Assembly (NCBI RefSeq): GCF_907177275.1
Contig: NZ_CAJSLV010000092.1
Coordinates: forward strand, 62,001 to 126,000
Length of the DNA stretch: 64,000 nt
Direction: 5' to 3'
Source of the DNA: Actinacidiphila cocklensis
Lineage (GTDB): Bacteria; Actinomycetota; Actinomycetes; Streptomycetales; Streptomycetaceae
Shown here piece by piece: positions 33,083 through 40,431 of the stretch. The translations under genes and the position numbers were made by a program. Below the pieces are notes generated by a model, which was not told the origin of the DNA, did no database searches, and saw only the letters and a list, made by a program, of their open reading frames with translations. Positions within the stretch are counted from its first letter, which is position 1, and every line of letters begins with the position of its first letter.

Positions 33083-34192
33083 TCAGCTTGATGGTCCACC
33101 ACCCCAAGGATCGTCAAGCACTGTTTCAGGGAAGTTCGCCGTGAGCATTTCGTCGATGCAGCTGCGCAACCCAACGCCGGTGGGGTTGATCCAGGTGAGC
33201 CACGGCACGGGCTGGAGCAGGTCGTCGTATTGACGGATGCCGGGGTCTGTGAGGAGGGCGCGGAGCTCGTCGGGGGCGGGGTCGGTGACCAGGCACAGCC
33301 AGGCCAGCCCAGCGCCGATGCGGACCTCGGGCGGCCGTCCGGGATCTGACCACAGATCCCGGGCCCACCTGGGAGCGTCTTCATCTGAATGTTCGCGGGC
33401 GAGTTGGGCGATCGCCAGGATCAGGCTCACCCGGACCACCGCATCGTCTTCTCTCGCCAGCTTGGACTGCAGAGCAGAGAAGACGTGTGAAAGCTCGCCG
33501 ATCGCCGCCGCCAGGACGTAGGCGGTCTCGGAGCGGACCTCGGGGTCGGGGCTGGCGAGAAGCGGGAGTAGAAGGTGCAGGTCGTCCGTGACGGCCTGAC
33601 GGGCGGCCTGGATCGTCCAGTCCACCGGGCACATCGTGCTGCCCTCGACCATCAACGGCTCCTCAGCGACCTGGAGCAAGCCTTCTCGCGTTCCGTCCCC
33701 CATGTGCTGACACCGACCGATCTCGGCGACCAGGCGAAGGGTCTGGGCACGGAGTTCGGGGCGCCCAGTCGCCGCGACGCGGAGCAGGAACGGCACCGCC
33801 AGTGCCCCCACCGCGATGGTGCCGCCTTGATGATGAAGATTGTTCCAAAGCCGATCCAAGGCCCTGTCGGCTGCGTGGGCATCCCCGGACGCGAGCGTGG
33901 CGAGCAGTCCGGGGATCTCCTCGCCCGGGCCGTAAAAGTGCGGGAACTGCTGCCAAGGGACCTCGTCATACCTGAACAGGTCCTTGACCTCCCGCGGGAT
34001 CGCGCCCACGGCCGTCCGCACGTCACAGTCCGTGCCGGCCCATCGTTCCGGCCAGCCGGCCCAGAAATCATCGTCCACGGCTTGGCCTTCCAGCCCATCG
34101 ACAGCATCCGAACGCCGGGAGTCTAACGACCGGTGATCAAGGGGCGGACCCTTCTGACGCACTCCGGTGGCACCGCAGTACGGCGACGTCAT
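33083..34192 (-). CDS. HEAT-repeat protein, cargo of the IS21 element
   Basis: Up to 369 residues of helical HEAT-like repeats, for example LASPDPEVRSETAYVLAAAI, VVRVSLILAIAQLAREHSD and PPEVRIGAGLAWLCLVTDP. Streptomyces has many such soluble HEAT proteins with unknown, sometimes immunity-like, roles; I cannot assign one. It is convergent with istB (12-base gap) and inside the inverted repeats. The start is uncertain: ATG at 34192 lies close to the right end, while GTG at 34078 has GGAAGG well placed and may be the true start (331 aa). No frameshift is seen, so it may be expressed. Confidence 0.7.
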   Translation of the reverse strand: MTSPYCGATGVRQKGPPLDHRSLDSRRSDAVDGLEGQAVDDDFWAGWPERWAGTDCDVRTAVGAIPREVKDLFRYDEVPWQQFPHFYGPGEEIPGLLATLASGDAHAADRALDRLWNNLHHQGGTIAVGALAVPFLLRVAATGRPELRAQTLRLVAEIGRCQHMGDGTREGLLQVAEEPLMVEGSTMCPVDWTIQAARQAVTDDLHLLLPLLASPDPEVRSETAYVLAAAIGELSHVFSALQSKLAREDDAVVRVSLILAIAQLAREHSDEDAPRWARDLWSDPGRPPEVRIGAGLAWLCLVTDPAPDELRALLTDPGIRQYDDLLQPVPWLTWINPTGVGLRSCIDEMLTANFPETVLDDPWGGGPSS

Positions 34193-34258
34193 TTCTCGTG
34201 AGCATCTGCAGCACTGAAGATCGCCAACTGCTGTCCAAACTGCCGACCAAACGCTGCT

Positions 34259-34278
34259 ACTTCACGTGAACGAAGCCA
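34259..34278 (-). repeat. Right terminal inverted repeat of the IS21 element
   Basis: The reverse complement reads TGGCTTCGTTCACGTGAAGT, differing from the left end only at position 7. Confidence 0.85.
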
Positions 34279-34887
34279 CGCGCGGTGGTGCTGGAGGGGG
34301 AGGAGCGCGACCGGCTCTACGCCGAGCAGTCCGCCATCATCCCGTCCTTCGGCGAGTACCAGGCGAAGACCAGCCGGGTCATCCCGGTGGTCGCGCTGAA
34401 CAAGCTCGACCTGTCCGTGAGCGGCGAGCGCAACACGATGATCGGGCGGCAGCTCATCGCCCACCACGACGACCTGCGGGGCGCGCTGGCCTCGGTGCGT
34501 GCCGAGATCGACGCGGCGCTGAACGGCGCCACCCCGTCGGTCGACGTCTCCACGTTCGACCTGGGCGCCCAACTCCGCGGCCACTGCCTGCGGTTCTGCT
34601 ACGACCTGCAGATGCACCACACCCGCGAGGACGGCTCCTTCACCGCGTTCGAGCAGCAGTTCCCCGAGCTGCGGCCGGCCATCTCCCGGCTGCGCGAGGA
34701 GCACCACGCCGTCGAGCGGGCGCTCGCCGGCCTCGAGGAGCTCATCGTCCGGCGCCTGTCCGGCGACGCGAGCGACGCCGAGCGGCTGCGGGCCGAACTC
34801 GACAGGACCGTCGCGGGCCTGGAGGCGCACTTCGCCTACGAGGAGGAGAGCCTCCTGCCCGCGGTGAACGTGACCCGCGCCCGGTGA
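34279..34887 (+). pseudogene. Deazaflavin nitroreductase-hemerythrin fusion, 3' part
   Basis: Continues the interrupted gene: the nitroreductase end VVLEGEERDRLYAEQSAIIP and YQAKTSRVIPVVALNKL, then a hemerythrin HHE domain with iron-ligand candidates HCLRFCYDLQMHHTRED, LREEHHAVERALA and HFAYEEESLLP. A Ddn-type enzyme fused to a di-iron hemerythrin domain suggests a redox or oxygen/nitric-oxide related role. A GTG at 34285 could allow a hemerythrin-only product, but no Shine-Dalgarno sequence from the host remains. Confidence 0.8.
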
Positions 34888-34944
34888 ACCGTCGCCCGGC
34901 CGGCCTGCGCCGGCTGCGCGCCTGCCCCGGGGTGACCGGAAAAG

Positions 34945-35040
34945 GCCGGCCCGGCGCAGCTCCGGCAGCGCGACCTGGAGGACCGTGCCGTCGATGAGGT
35001 CCATGACCGTGGCTGCCATGGTCACCACCAGTGCCGCCAT
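34945..35040 (-). pseudogene. MFS (DHA2-type) transporter, N-terminal remnant
   Basis: 32 residues from an ATG at 35040 read MAALVVTMAATVMDLIDGTV and then LQVALPELRR. This is the first membrane helix of DHA2-type drug exporters with the conserved D-x-T-V-x-x-VALP pattern. After that the frame is unrelated low-complexity sequence, so the transporter is lost. It diverges from marR across the operator at 35126, the classic layout of a regulator and its efflux pump. Confidence 0.7.
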
Positions 35041-35125
35041 CGATGCGGGCTGAACTGCTGGGACTCGGATCGCGGACCGGGCGTGAGCAGCCCCTTCGGG
35101 TACTGTGGAGACATCACCAAGAGGG

Positions 35126-35142
35126 TTTGCTTTGAAAGCAAA
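35126..35142. promoter_or_regulatory. MarR-type operator upstream of marR
   Basis: TTTGCTTTGAAAGCAAA, identical to 30329-30345, lies 20 bases before the marR start in the region shared with the MFS remnant. It probably serves for autoregulation and pump control. Confidence 0.8.
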
Positions 35143-35162
35143 TCTATAAGGGGGGTGGAGGG

Positions 35163-35678
35163 ATGTCGACGCAGCCGGACGAGTCGCGGGCGGGCCAGGA
35201 CGCCGCGCCCGGTCTGGACACGGACGAGGCCATCCGCGCCATGCTGCTGCTGATGCCCCGGGTCGCCGCCCGCCTGAAGCGCACCCTCGTCCCCGAGCGG
35301 CTGCGGTCGCTGAACCTCGCGCCCCGCCACCTGTCGATGCTGTCCTACCTGCTGTTCGACGGCCCGATGCCGGTCAGCCGGCTCGCCGCGCGGCTGGAGG
35401 TCGCGCCCACCACCGTGAGCCTGATGGTCAGCGACCTGAGCCGGCAGGGCGTCGTCGACCGCCGCTCCGACCCCGCCGACGGCCGCCGCACCATCGTCAG
35501 CATCTCCCACGACCCGGAGACCCGCGCCGCCATCGAGGGCTGGCTGGCCAACGGGGCGAGCGCGTGGCGCGCGGCCTTCGAGCCGCTCAGCCCCGCCGAG
35601 CGCGCCGTCTTCGTACGCACCATCGAGGCGTACGAGAAGGGCGCCGCGGGACCCGCGGGCGCCGCCGACGCGGACTGA
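35163..35678 (+). CDS. MarR family transcriptional regulator
   Basis: A 171-residue winged-helix repressor: LSMLSYLLFDGPMPVSRLAA, the recognition helix VAPTTVSLMVSDLSRQGVV, and the wing DRRSDPADGRRTIVSIS. Flanking helices provide dimerisation. A purine-rich GGGGGGTGGAG precedes the ATG. Given identical palindromes upstream of itself and of the nitroreductase-hemerythrin gene, it very likely controls both and the lost MFS pump. With both targets broken its present role is unclear. Confidence 0.92.
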   Translation: MSTQPDESRAGQDAAPGLDTDEAIRAMLLLMPRVAARLKRTLVPERLRSLNLAPRHLSMLSYLLFDGPMPVSRLAARLEVAPTTVSLMVSDLSRQGVVDRRSDPADGRRTIVSISHDPETRAAIEGWLANGASAWRAAFEPLSPAERAVFVRTIEAYEKGAAGPAGAADAD

Positions 35679-35887
35679 CCTTCCCGCCCGCGCGGACCCA
35701 CCCGTACCGGACCGGGATGCGAGCCGTCCCGTCCCGTCCGCCGGCGGTGACCCGTCGTCAGTGCCCGGCCGGCGGGCGCAGCTGTCGCCGAACGGCCGGC
35801 TGCGGACGGTCCACCCGGGCACCGGGTGCCGGGGCCGGCCCGGCGGCCGGGTTCGCAGTCGGCGGCGTGGTGCGCGATGGTGGAGGT

Positions 35888-36499
35888 ATGTCGATCGACG
35901 ACTTCTCGCCGGCAGGGGTGAGCGTCCCGGCACCCGTCCTGCACTGGTACGACTTCGTGTGCCCCTTCTGCTACGTCGGGCAGGACCGGTCGCGCATCCT
36001 CACCGCCCGTGGTTTCACGGTGTTGAACGTCCCGCTGCCGATCCACCCGGAGATCCCGCACGAGGGCATCGAGGCAGGCCCCCGGCAGGGGCCGATGTAC
36101 GAGTTCCTGGAGTACGAGGCACGCGCCGCCGGGCTCCCGCTGAACTGGCCGGAACGGCTGCCCAACACCCTGCACGCCCTCACCGCCGCCGAATGGGTGC
36201 GCCGCCACGAGCCCGCCGCCTTCCCCGCGCTGTACGCCGGGCTCTTCGAAGCGCACTTCGTGCGCGGCGAGGACATCGGCGACCCGGCCGTGGTGGAGGC
36301 CCGAGCGGCGGCGTGCGGCGCCGACCCGGACGCCCTGACGGCGGCGATGTGCTCACCGGAGCCCGCCCGCGACGTCGAGCGGTCGGCCGGTCTTGCAGCG
36401 CGGATCGGCGTCACCGGCACCCCTGCGTGGCTGGTGGGCTCGCGGGTGGTCGCGGGCCTGAGCCCGCGCGCGGAGTTCCAGGAGTTCCACCCCGTCTGA
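35888..36499 (+). CDS. DsbA-family oxidoreductase (FrnE-like)
   Basis: A 203-residue thioredoxin-fold protein with an inserted helical domain. The redox motif CPFC (C25-C28) sits in HWYDFVCPFCYVGQ, and the cis-Pro loop is IGVTGTPAWLVG. There is no signal peptide, so it is a cytoplasmic DsbA/FrnE-type disulfide or glutathione-like isomerase. GGAGG lies only 1-2 bases before the ATG at 35888, a tight spacing; no other start fits the conserved N-terminus. It stands between marR and the beta-lactamase gene on the same strand. Confidence 0.88.
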   Translation: MSIDDFSPAGVSVPAPVLHWYDFVCPFCYVGQDRSRILTARGFTVLNVPLPIHPEIPHEGIEAGPRQGPMYEFLEYEARAAGLPLNWPERLPNTLHALTAAEWVRRHEPAAFPALYAGLFEAHFVRGEDIGDPAVVEARAAACGADPDALTAAMCSPEPARDVERSAGLAARIGVTGTPAWLVGSRVVAGLSPRAEFQEFHPV

Positions 36500-36589
36500 C
36501 CGCCGGCACCGCGCTCGTCCGGCTGCCCCGCCCCGACACGCCCTGGCCTCGGTTGCACCAGGCCCGACCGGGGGGCGAGGCTTGCGGGC

Positions 36590-37582
36590 ATGTGCCGTTC
36601 CGAGCGCCGTCGCCCATCGGGGCGCCGCGCCGCCGCCGTCGCGCTGGGCCTCGGCCTGCTCGGCGGGTGCGGGTCCGATCCGGCGTCCCCCGCGCACGCC
36701 CCGGCGACCGCATCACCGTCCTCCTCTTCCGGTTCCTCTTTCTCTTCTTCCTCCTCTTCTTCCTCGTCCGCCGCCACCGCCCCGGCCTTCCGGGCGCTGG
36801 AGGGCCGCTTCCACGCGAACATCGGGCTGCTCCTCCTCGACACCGGCACCGGCCGCTCCGTCGCCTACCGGGCCGACCGCCGCTTCGCGACCTGCTCGAC
36901 CGTCAAAGCGCTGGCCGCCGGGGCGCTGCTGCGCGAGGACGGCGACGCGGACCTCGGCCGCACGCTCGGCTACGACCGGTCCGACCTGCTCGACCACGCC
37001 CCCGTCACCTCCCGGCACGTGGACGCCGGCATGCCGCTGCGCGACGTGATGGCCGCCGCGCTCCAGTACAGCGACAACACCGCGGAGAACCTGATGCTGC
37101 GGGAACTCGGCGGTCCCGCAGGGCTGCAGAAGGCGGTCAGGGAACTCGGCGACACCACGACGCTGGTGAACCGGACGGAACCGGACCTCAACGAGGCGGC
37201 CCCCGGCGACACCCGCGACACCAGTACGGCCCGCGCTCTCGCCGCCGACTTGCGCGCCCTCCTGCTCGGCACGGCCCTCCCCGCCGCCCACCGCGCCCTG
37301 CTCACGGACTGGATGCTGCACACCACCACCGGCGGCCCGTACATCAGGGCGGCCCTGCCCGCGGGCTGGAAGGCCGCGGACAAGACGGGCAGCGGCGGCT
37401 ACGGCACCCGCAACGACATCGGGGTCGTCTGGCCCCCCACCGGCGCCCCGGTCGTCGTCGCGGTCCTGACCGACCGCGGCCGGCAGGACGCCCCCTCGGA
37501 CGACGCGCTCGTCGCCGACGCCGTCCGCACCGGCCTGACCGCCCTGCGCGGCCCGCTCAGCCGAGGTCCTGGTAGCTCATGA
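36590..37582 (+). CDS. Class A beta-lactamase, predicted lipoprotein
   Basis: A 330-residue serine beta-lactamase that would hydrolyse penicillins and related drugs at the cell surface. The signal peptide ends in a lipobox LLGGC (Cys27), giving a membrane-anchored enzyme, followed by a poly-Ser spacer (about 43-60). All class A motifs are present: S103-T-V-K106, S161-D-N163, E196-PDL-N200 and K264-T-G266. The family call is firm; the spectrum cannot be judged. Its 3' end overlaps the convergent SUKH-like gene by 26 bases. Confidence 0.94.
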   Translation: MCRSERRRPSGRRAAAVALGLGLLGGCGSDPASPAHAPATASPSSSSGSSFSSSSSSSSSAATAPAFRALEGRFHANIGLLLLDTGTGRSVAYRADRRFATCSTVKALAAGALLREDGDADLGRTLGYDRSDLLDHAPVTSRHVDAGMPLRDVMAAALQYSDNTAENLMLRELGGPAGLQKAVRELGDTTTLVNRTEPDLNEAAPGDTRDTSTARALAADLRALLLGTALPAAHRALLTDWMLHTTTGGPYIRAALPAGWKAADKTGSGGYGTRNDIGVVWPPTGAPVVVAVLTDRGRQDAPSDDALVADAVRTGLTALRGPLSRGPGSS

Positions 37583-38354
37583 ACCAGTGGGTGTCGAAGT
37601 AGCGGGCCATCGTGAAGCGGTGGCGCGGGTCGAGGAGGATGCGGCAGACGAACTCCGCGGTCTGGCAGTCGAAGGGGACGTCGACGTTGTCGAAGCTCCT
37701 GACGGTCACGCGCCAGCGGTCCGGGTCGCCGTCGTCGGTCCGCCAGCAGTACAGGTCCTCGTGCTCGGTGCCCGCCCAGATGAGCAGGCCGTCCTCCCTG
37801 AGGTAGGTCTCCGGCTCCTGGCTCAGGTCGAGGTAGCCGTCGAAGGAGCCCGACCCGAACGTGTCCACCATGCGCTTGTAGTCGCGGGGGAGCGGCGTTC
37901 CCAGGTCGGCCTCGGTCCGCGCCCAGTCGGTGCCGGGCTGCCGCGCGGGCGGGGTCCAGCCGGTGACGGCGACGAGCCGGTCGACCCAGTCCTCGCCCTC
38001 GCCCGGCCCTCCCACCGGCGGTGCCTGCGTGCGCCGCGGCGCGGTCGCCAGCACCGCCCGGACGGCGCCCTCGCCGTCCCGCGCGGTGCCGGCGCCGATC
38101 CACTGGTCCCCCCACGCCCACGCCCGTATCGTCTCGCCCCGTCCTTCGAGGACCGGCAGGAGCGCCGTGCCGCAGGACTCGTCCGCGGTCGGGTCGGTGA
38201 AGCCCTCCAGGACGAGCGTGCGCGCGGCACCGTAGCGGCCGTCCAGCAGTTCCACGAGCGCGTGCGGATCGACGTCCGCCGGCAGGTGCAGGCGGCCGCC
38301 TGGGGCGGCGATTCGGTCCAGCAGGTCGTTGAGTGCGGCTTGCGTCAGCTCCAT
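37557..38354 (-). CDS. SUKH/SMI1-KNR4-like protein
   Basis: A 265-residue cytoplasmic protein. The C-terminal half has the SUKH signature: ARTEADLGTPLPRDYKRMVD, FGSGSFDGYLDLSQ and LREDGLLIWAGTEH. The N-terminal half (VELLDGRYGAARTLVLEGFT) is not recognised. SUKH proteins are often immunity proteins against polymorphic toxins, but no toxin gene adjoins it, so it could be an orphan immunity gene or a housekeeping SMI1-type adapter. ATG at 38354 is preferred; the frame reaches 38384. Confidence 0.75.
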   Translation of the reverse strand: MELTQAALNDLLDRIAAPGGRLHLPADVDPHALVELLDGRYGAARTLVLEGFTDPTADESCGTALLPVLEGRGETIRAWAWGDQWIGAGTARDGEGAVRAVLATAPRRTQAPPVGGPGEGEDWVDRLVAVTGWTPPARQPGTDWARTEADLGTPLPRDYKRMVDTFGSGSFDGYLDLSQEPETYLREDGLLIWAGTEHEDLYCWRTDDGDPDRWRVTVRSFDNVDVPFDCQTAEFVCRILLDPRHRFTMARYFDTHWFMSYQDLG

Positions 38355-38384
38355 GGCCGACAGTGAAGCGCACGGCACCGACAC

Positions 38385-40145
38385 CTAGAGGTCGAGGACG
38401 ACCTCGCTGGTCGGTTCGCTGCAGCAGACCAGGACCGTGCCGGGCTCGGGGAGTTCGAGGGGCGGGGTGGCGTACGAGGTGTCGCCCGACACCAGCGGGG
38501 TGATGCACGTGTGGCACACGCCCGTACGGCAGGACCAGCGGGTCGGGATGTCGCAGGCCTCCGCGAGGTCGAGCAGGGTGCCGCGGGTGGCCGACCAGGG
38601 GGTGGCGAGGCCGCTGCGGGCGAAGGTGACCAGCGGGCCGGTGCCGGCGGGGCCGGCGGGCTGGTGGGGGCGTACGGCGGCGGCGGCCGTCACTCCGGGG
38701 TTGACGGCGGGCAGCGCGCTGAACTGCTCGGCGTGGATGCGCTCCGCGGGCAGGCCGTGCTCGCGCAGGTAGCCGGTGAGGTCGTCCATGAAGGCGGTCG
38801 GCCCGCACAGGTAGGCGTCGGCGTCGGCGGGAATCCCCAGGGCCGCGAGCGAACGGGCCGTCGGGCGGCCGTGGGTGACGCGGGGTTCGTCCCGCTCCGG
38901 GGCCTGCGCGGTGTAGTAGACGGACTCGTGCGCGTCGGGGAGCCGCCCCAGCAGCGTGTGGGCCTCGTCCGCGAAGACGTGGTGCGCCCGGTCGCGGGCG
39001 GTGTGGACCCACCAGACGGGCCGCGGGTCCTTCGCCCCGGCGAGGCGGTGGAGCATGGCGAGCACGGGAGTCGCGCCGATCCCCGCGGAGAGCAGGACGA
39101 CCGCGCGGGTGCCCTCTTCGAGGACGAACGTCCCGCGCGGGCTGGCGACCTCCACCAGGTCGCCGGCGCGGAGCGTGGCGTTGATGTAGCCGCTGACCCG
39201 CCCGCGCGGCTCGCGCTTGACGCTGATCCGGTAGGCGCCGCCCGCGGACGCGCGGGACAGCGAGTAGCTGCGTACCGCGGGCGCGTCCTCGCCGACGGCG
39301 ACCCGCAGGGAGAGGTACTGCCCCGGGCGGGCCTCGGGCAGGGGCGTGCCGTCCTCGCTGTCGAGGTAGACCGACGAGACGGCGGGGGTCTCGTGCACGA
39401 TGCGGCCGACCCGCATCCGCCGGAAGCCCGGCCAGCCCGGCTCCTCCCGGGGCTGCTCCGGCGTGCCCGGTTCGCCCGGCCAGCCCGGCTCCCGCTTGGG
39501 CTGCTGGGCGTCGGCCAGCTCGCGGAAGGACTGCTGCCATCCCGGGCTGAGCGCGGGGATCCTCAGGGCGCTGCGCAGCTTCGCGGGGTCGCGGTCCGGA
39601 AGGTAGAGCAGCGCGTCGGTGTCGGCGACGCTGAGCCCCTCCGGCCCCCTGCGGGTCCTGGTGATCGCGTCCCCGGCCTGGACCCGGCCCTCGGCCAGGA
39701 CGCGCAGGTAGAAGCCGGGCCGGTGGTGGGCGACCAGCAGCGACGCCATGGTGGGCTCGCCCAGCCGCATGCCGACCCGGTAGCAGGTGACGCGCGGCTG
39801 GGTGACCTCGAACTCGGCCTCACCGATACGGAAGCGGTCCCCGATGCACACGTCGTCGTCGGGCAGGCCGTCGACGGTGAAGTTCTCGCCGAACATCCCT
39901 GACGCCAGGTCGGCGCGGCCGAGCTGCTCGTTCCAGTACCGGTAGGAGTCCTGCTGGTAGACCAGCACGGCGCGCATCTCGCCCCCGTGCCCGGCCAGGT
40001 CCCCCTGCCCGTCTCCCTCGACGTTCAGCCGCCGCACCATCCTGGGCCCCTGCACGGGCGACTTCCAGGCCCCGGTGCGGACGGTCCGCTCCTGCCAGGG
40101 GACGTCCTGGGGCATTCCTACGTTGACGGACACCAGCGTCGCCAT
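38385..40145 (-). CDS. MOSC domain - ferredoxin reductase - 2Fe-2S ferredoxin fusion
   Basis: A 586-residue three-domain redox protein. The N-terminal MOSC domain (about 1-230, YiiM-like, with EGDGQGDLAGHGGEMRAVLV and the conserved Cys region RVTCYRVGMRLG) may bind a molybdenum cofactor and activate N-hydroxylated or sulfurated substrates. After a Pro-rich linker with EPGWPG repeats comes an FAD/NAD reductase (about 265-490: RSYSLSRAS, LLSAGIGATPVLAML). A plant-type ferredoxin closes the chain (CRTGVCHTC plus a distal Cys in VLVCCSEP). The fusion supplies its own NAD(P)H-to-MOSC electron chain, functionally like YiiM or mARC-type reductases. Confidence 0.88.
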   Translation of the reverse strand: MATLVSVNVGMPQDVPWQERTVRTGAWKSPVQGPRMVRRLNVEGDGQGDLAGHGGEMRAVLVYQQDSYRYWNEQLGRADLASGMFGENFTVDGLPDDDVCIGDRFRIGEAEFEVTQPRVTCYRVGMRLGEPTMASLLVAHHRPGFYLRVLAEGRVQAGDAITRTRRGPEGLSVADTDALLYLPDRDPAKLRSALRIPALSPGWQQSFRELADAQQPKREPGWPGEPGTPEQPREEPGWPGFRRMRVGRIVHETPAVSSVYLDSEDGTPLPEARPGQYLSLRVAVGEDAPAVRSYSLSRASAGGAYRISVKREPRGRVSGYINATLRAGDLVEVASPRGTFVLEEGTRAVVLLSAGIGATPVLAMLHRLAGAKDPRPVWWVHTARDRAHHVFADEAHTLLGRLPDAHESVYYTAQAPERDEPRVTHGRPTARSLAALGIPADADAYLCGPTAFMDDLTGYLREHGLPAERIHAEQFSALPAVNPGVTAAAAVRPHQPAGPAGTGPLVTFARSGLATPWSATRGTLLDLAEACDIPTRWSCRTGVCHTCITPLVSGDTSYATPPLELPEPGTVLVCCSEPTSEVVLDL

Positions 40146-40331
40146 GGCGGACCTCCTGGGGGGCGGCCGACCATTCATACCGCGGGCGGCCCGGGAACCG
40201 GGGCGATCCCGTCCCGTGTCGTGCCGCCGATCTGCTGCGCGCCGTGGCCACCCCCGGCACCACGCCGCACCACACCTCGTACGTGCTGGAGGGGGACGGG
40301 CGGGCGGTGGCCGCGTCAGGCGGGGCCGGAT

Positions 40332-40347
40332 GAGCGTGTACACGCTC
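40332..40347. promoter_or_regulatory. Perfect 16-bp palindrome upstream of the serine hydrolase homologue
   Basis: GAGCGTGTACACGCTC is an exact palindrome 84 bases before the ATG at 40432, in the intergenic region 40146-40431, which holds no recognisable gene. It could be an operator (GntR- or TetR-like symmetry) for this gene. No regulator is adjacent. Confidence 0.55.
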
Positions 40348-40431
40348 ACTGGTGGAGTAATCGGTACAAAACGGGATTCATGGGTCACACTACTCCCCTG
40401 ACCCTCCCCCGCGGCGAACTGGATTCGAGCT

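Larger units (their letters stand above)
30482..34278 (+). mobile_element. IS21-family insertion element with cargo gene (3.8 kb)
   Basis: Bounded by 20-bp inverted repeats (one mismatch) starting TGGCTT, it contains istA, istB and, beyond istB, a minus-strand HEAT-repeat gene. Three copies of TGTTCACG near the left end (30489, 30511, 30553) and related CGTGARC motifs at the right end (34197, 34265) look like the multiple transposase-binding sites of IS21 elements. Typical IS21 elements are about 2-2.5 kb and carry only istAB, so the extra 1.2 kb is unusual. No target duplication is visible, and the host gene has lost sequence at the insertion point, consistent with an adjacent deletion. Confidence 0.85.

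Noticed and set aside
30474..34286. Target-site duplication flanking the IS21 element
   Set aside because: The bases just outside the inverted repeats (left ...GGCGCAGC, right CGCGCGGT...) share no 4-8 bp direct repeat, so none is claimed; an adjacent deletion explains this better.
37557..38354. Toxin-immunity pair involving the SUKH-like gene
   Set aside because: No polymorphic toxin, WXG100 or Rhs gene lies next to it; the neighbours are a beta-lactamase and a redox fusion protein.
40200..40333. Short plus-strand frame reading AADLLRAVATPGTTPHHTSY before a stop
   Set aside because: It looks protein-like but has no start and no family I can recognise; too weak to annotate as a remnant.
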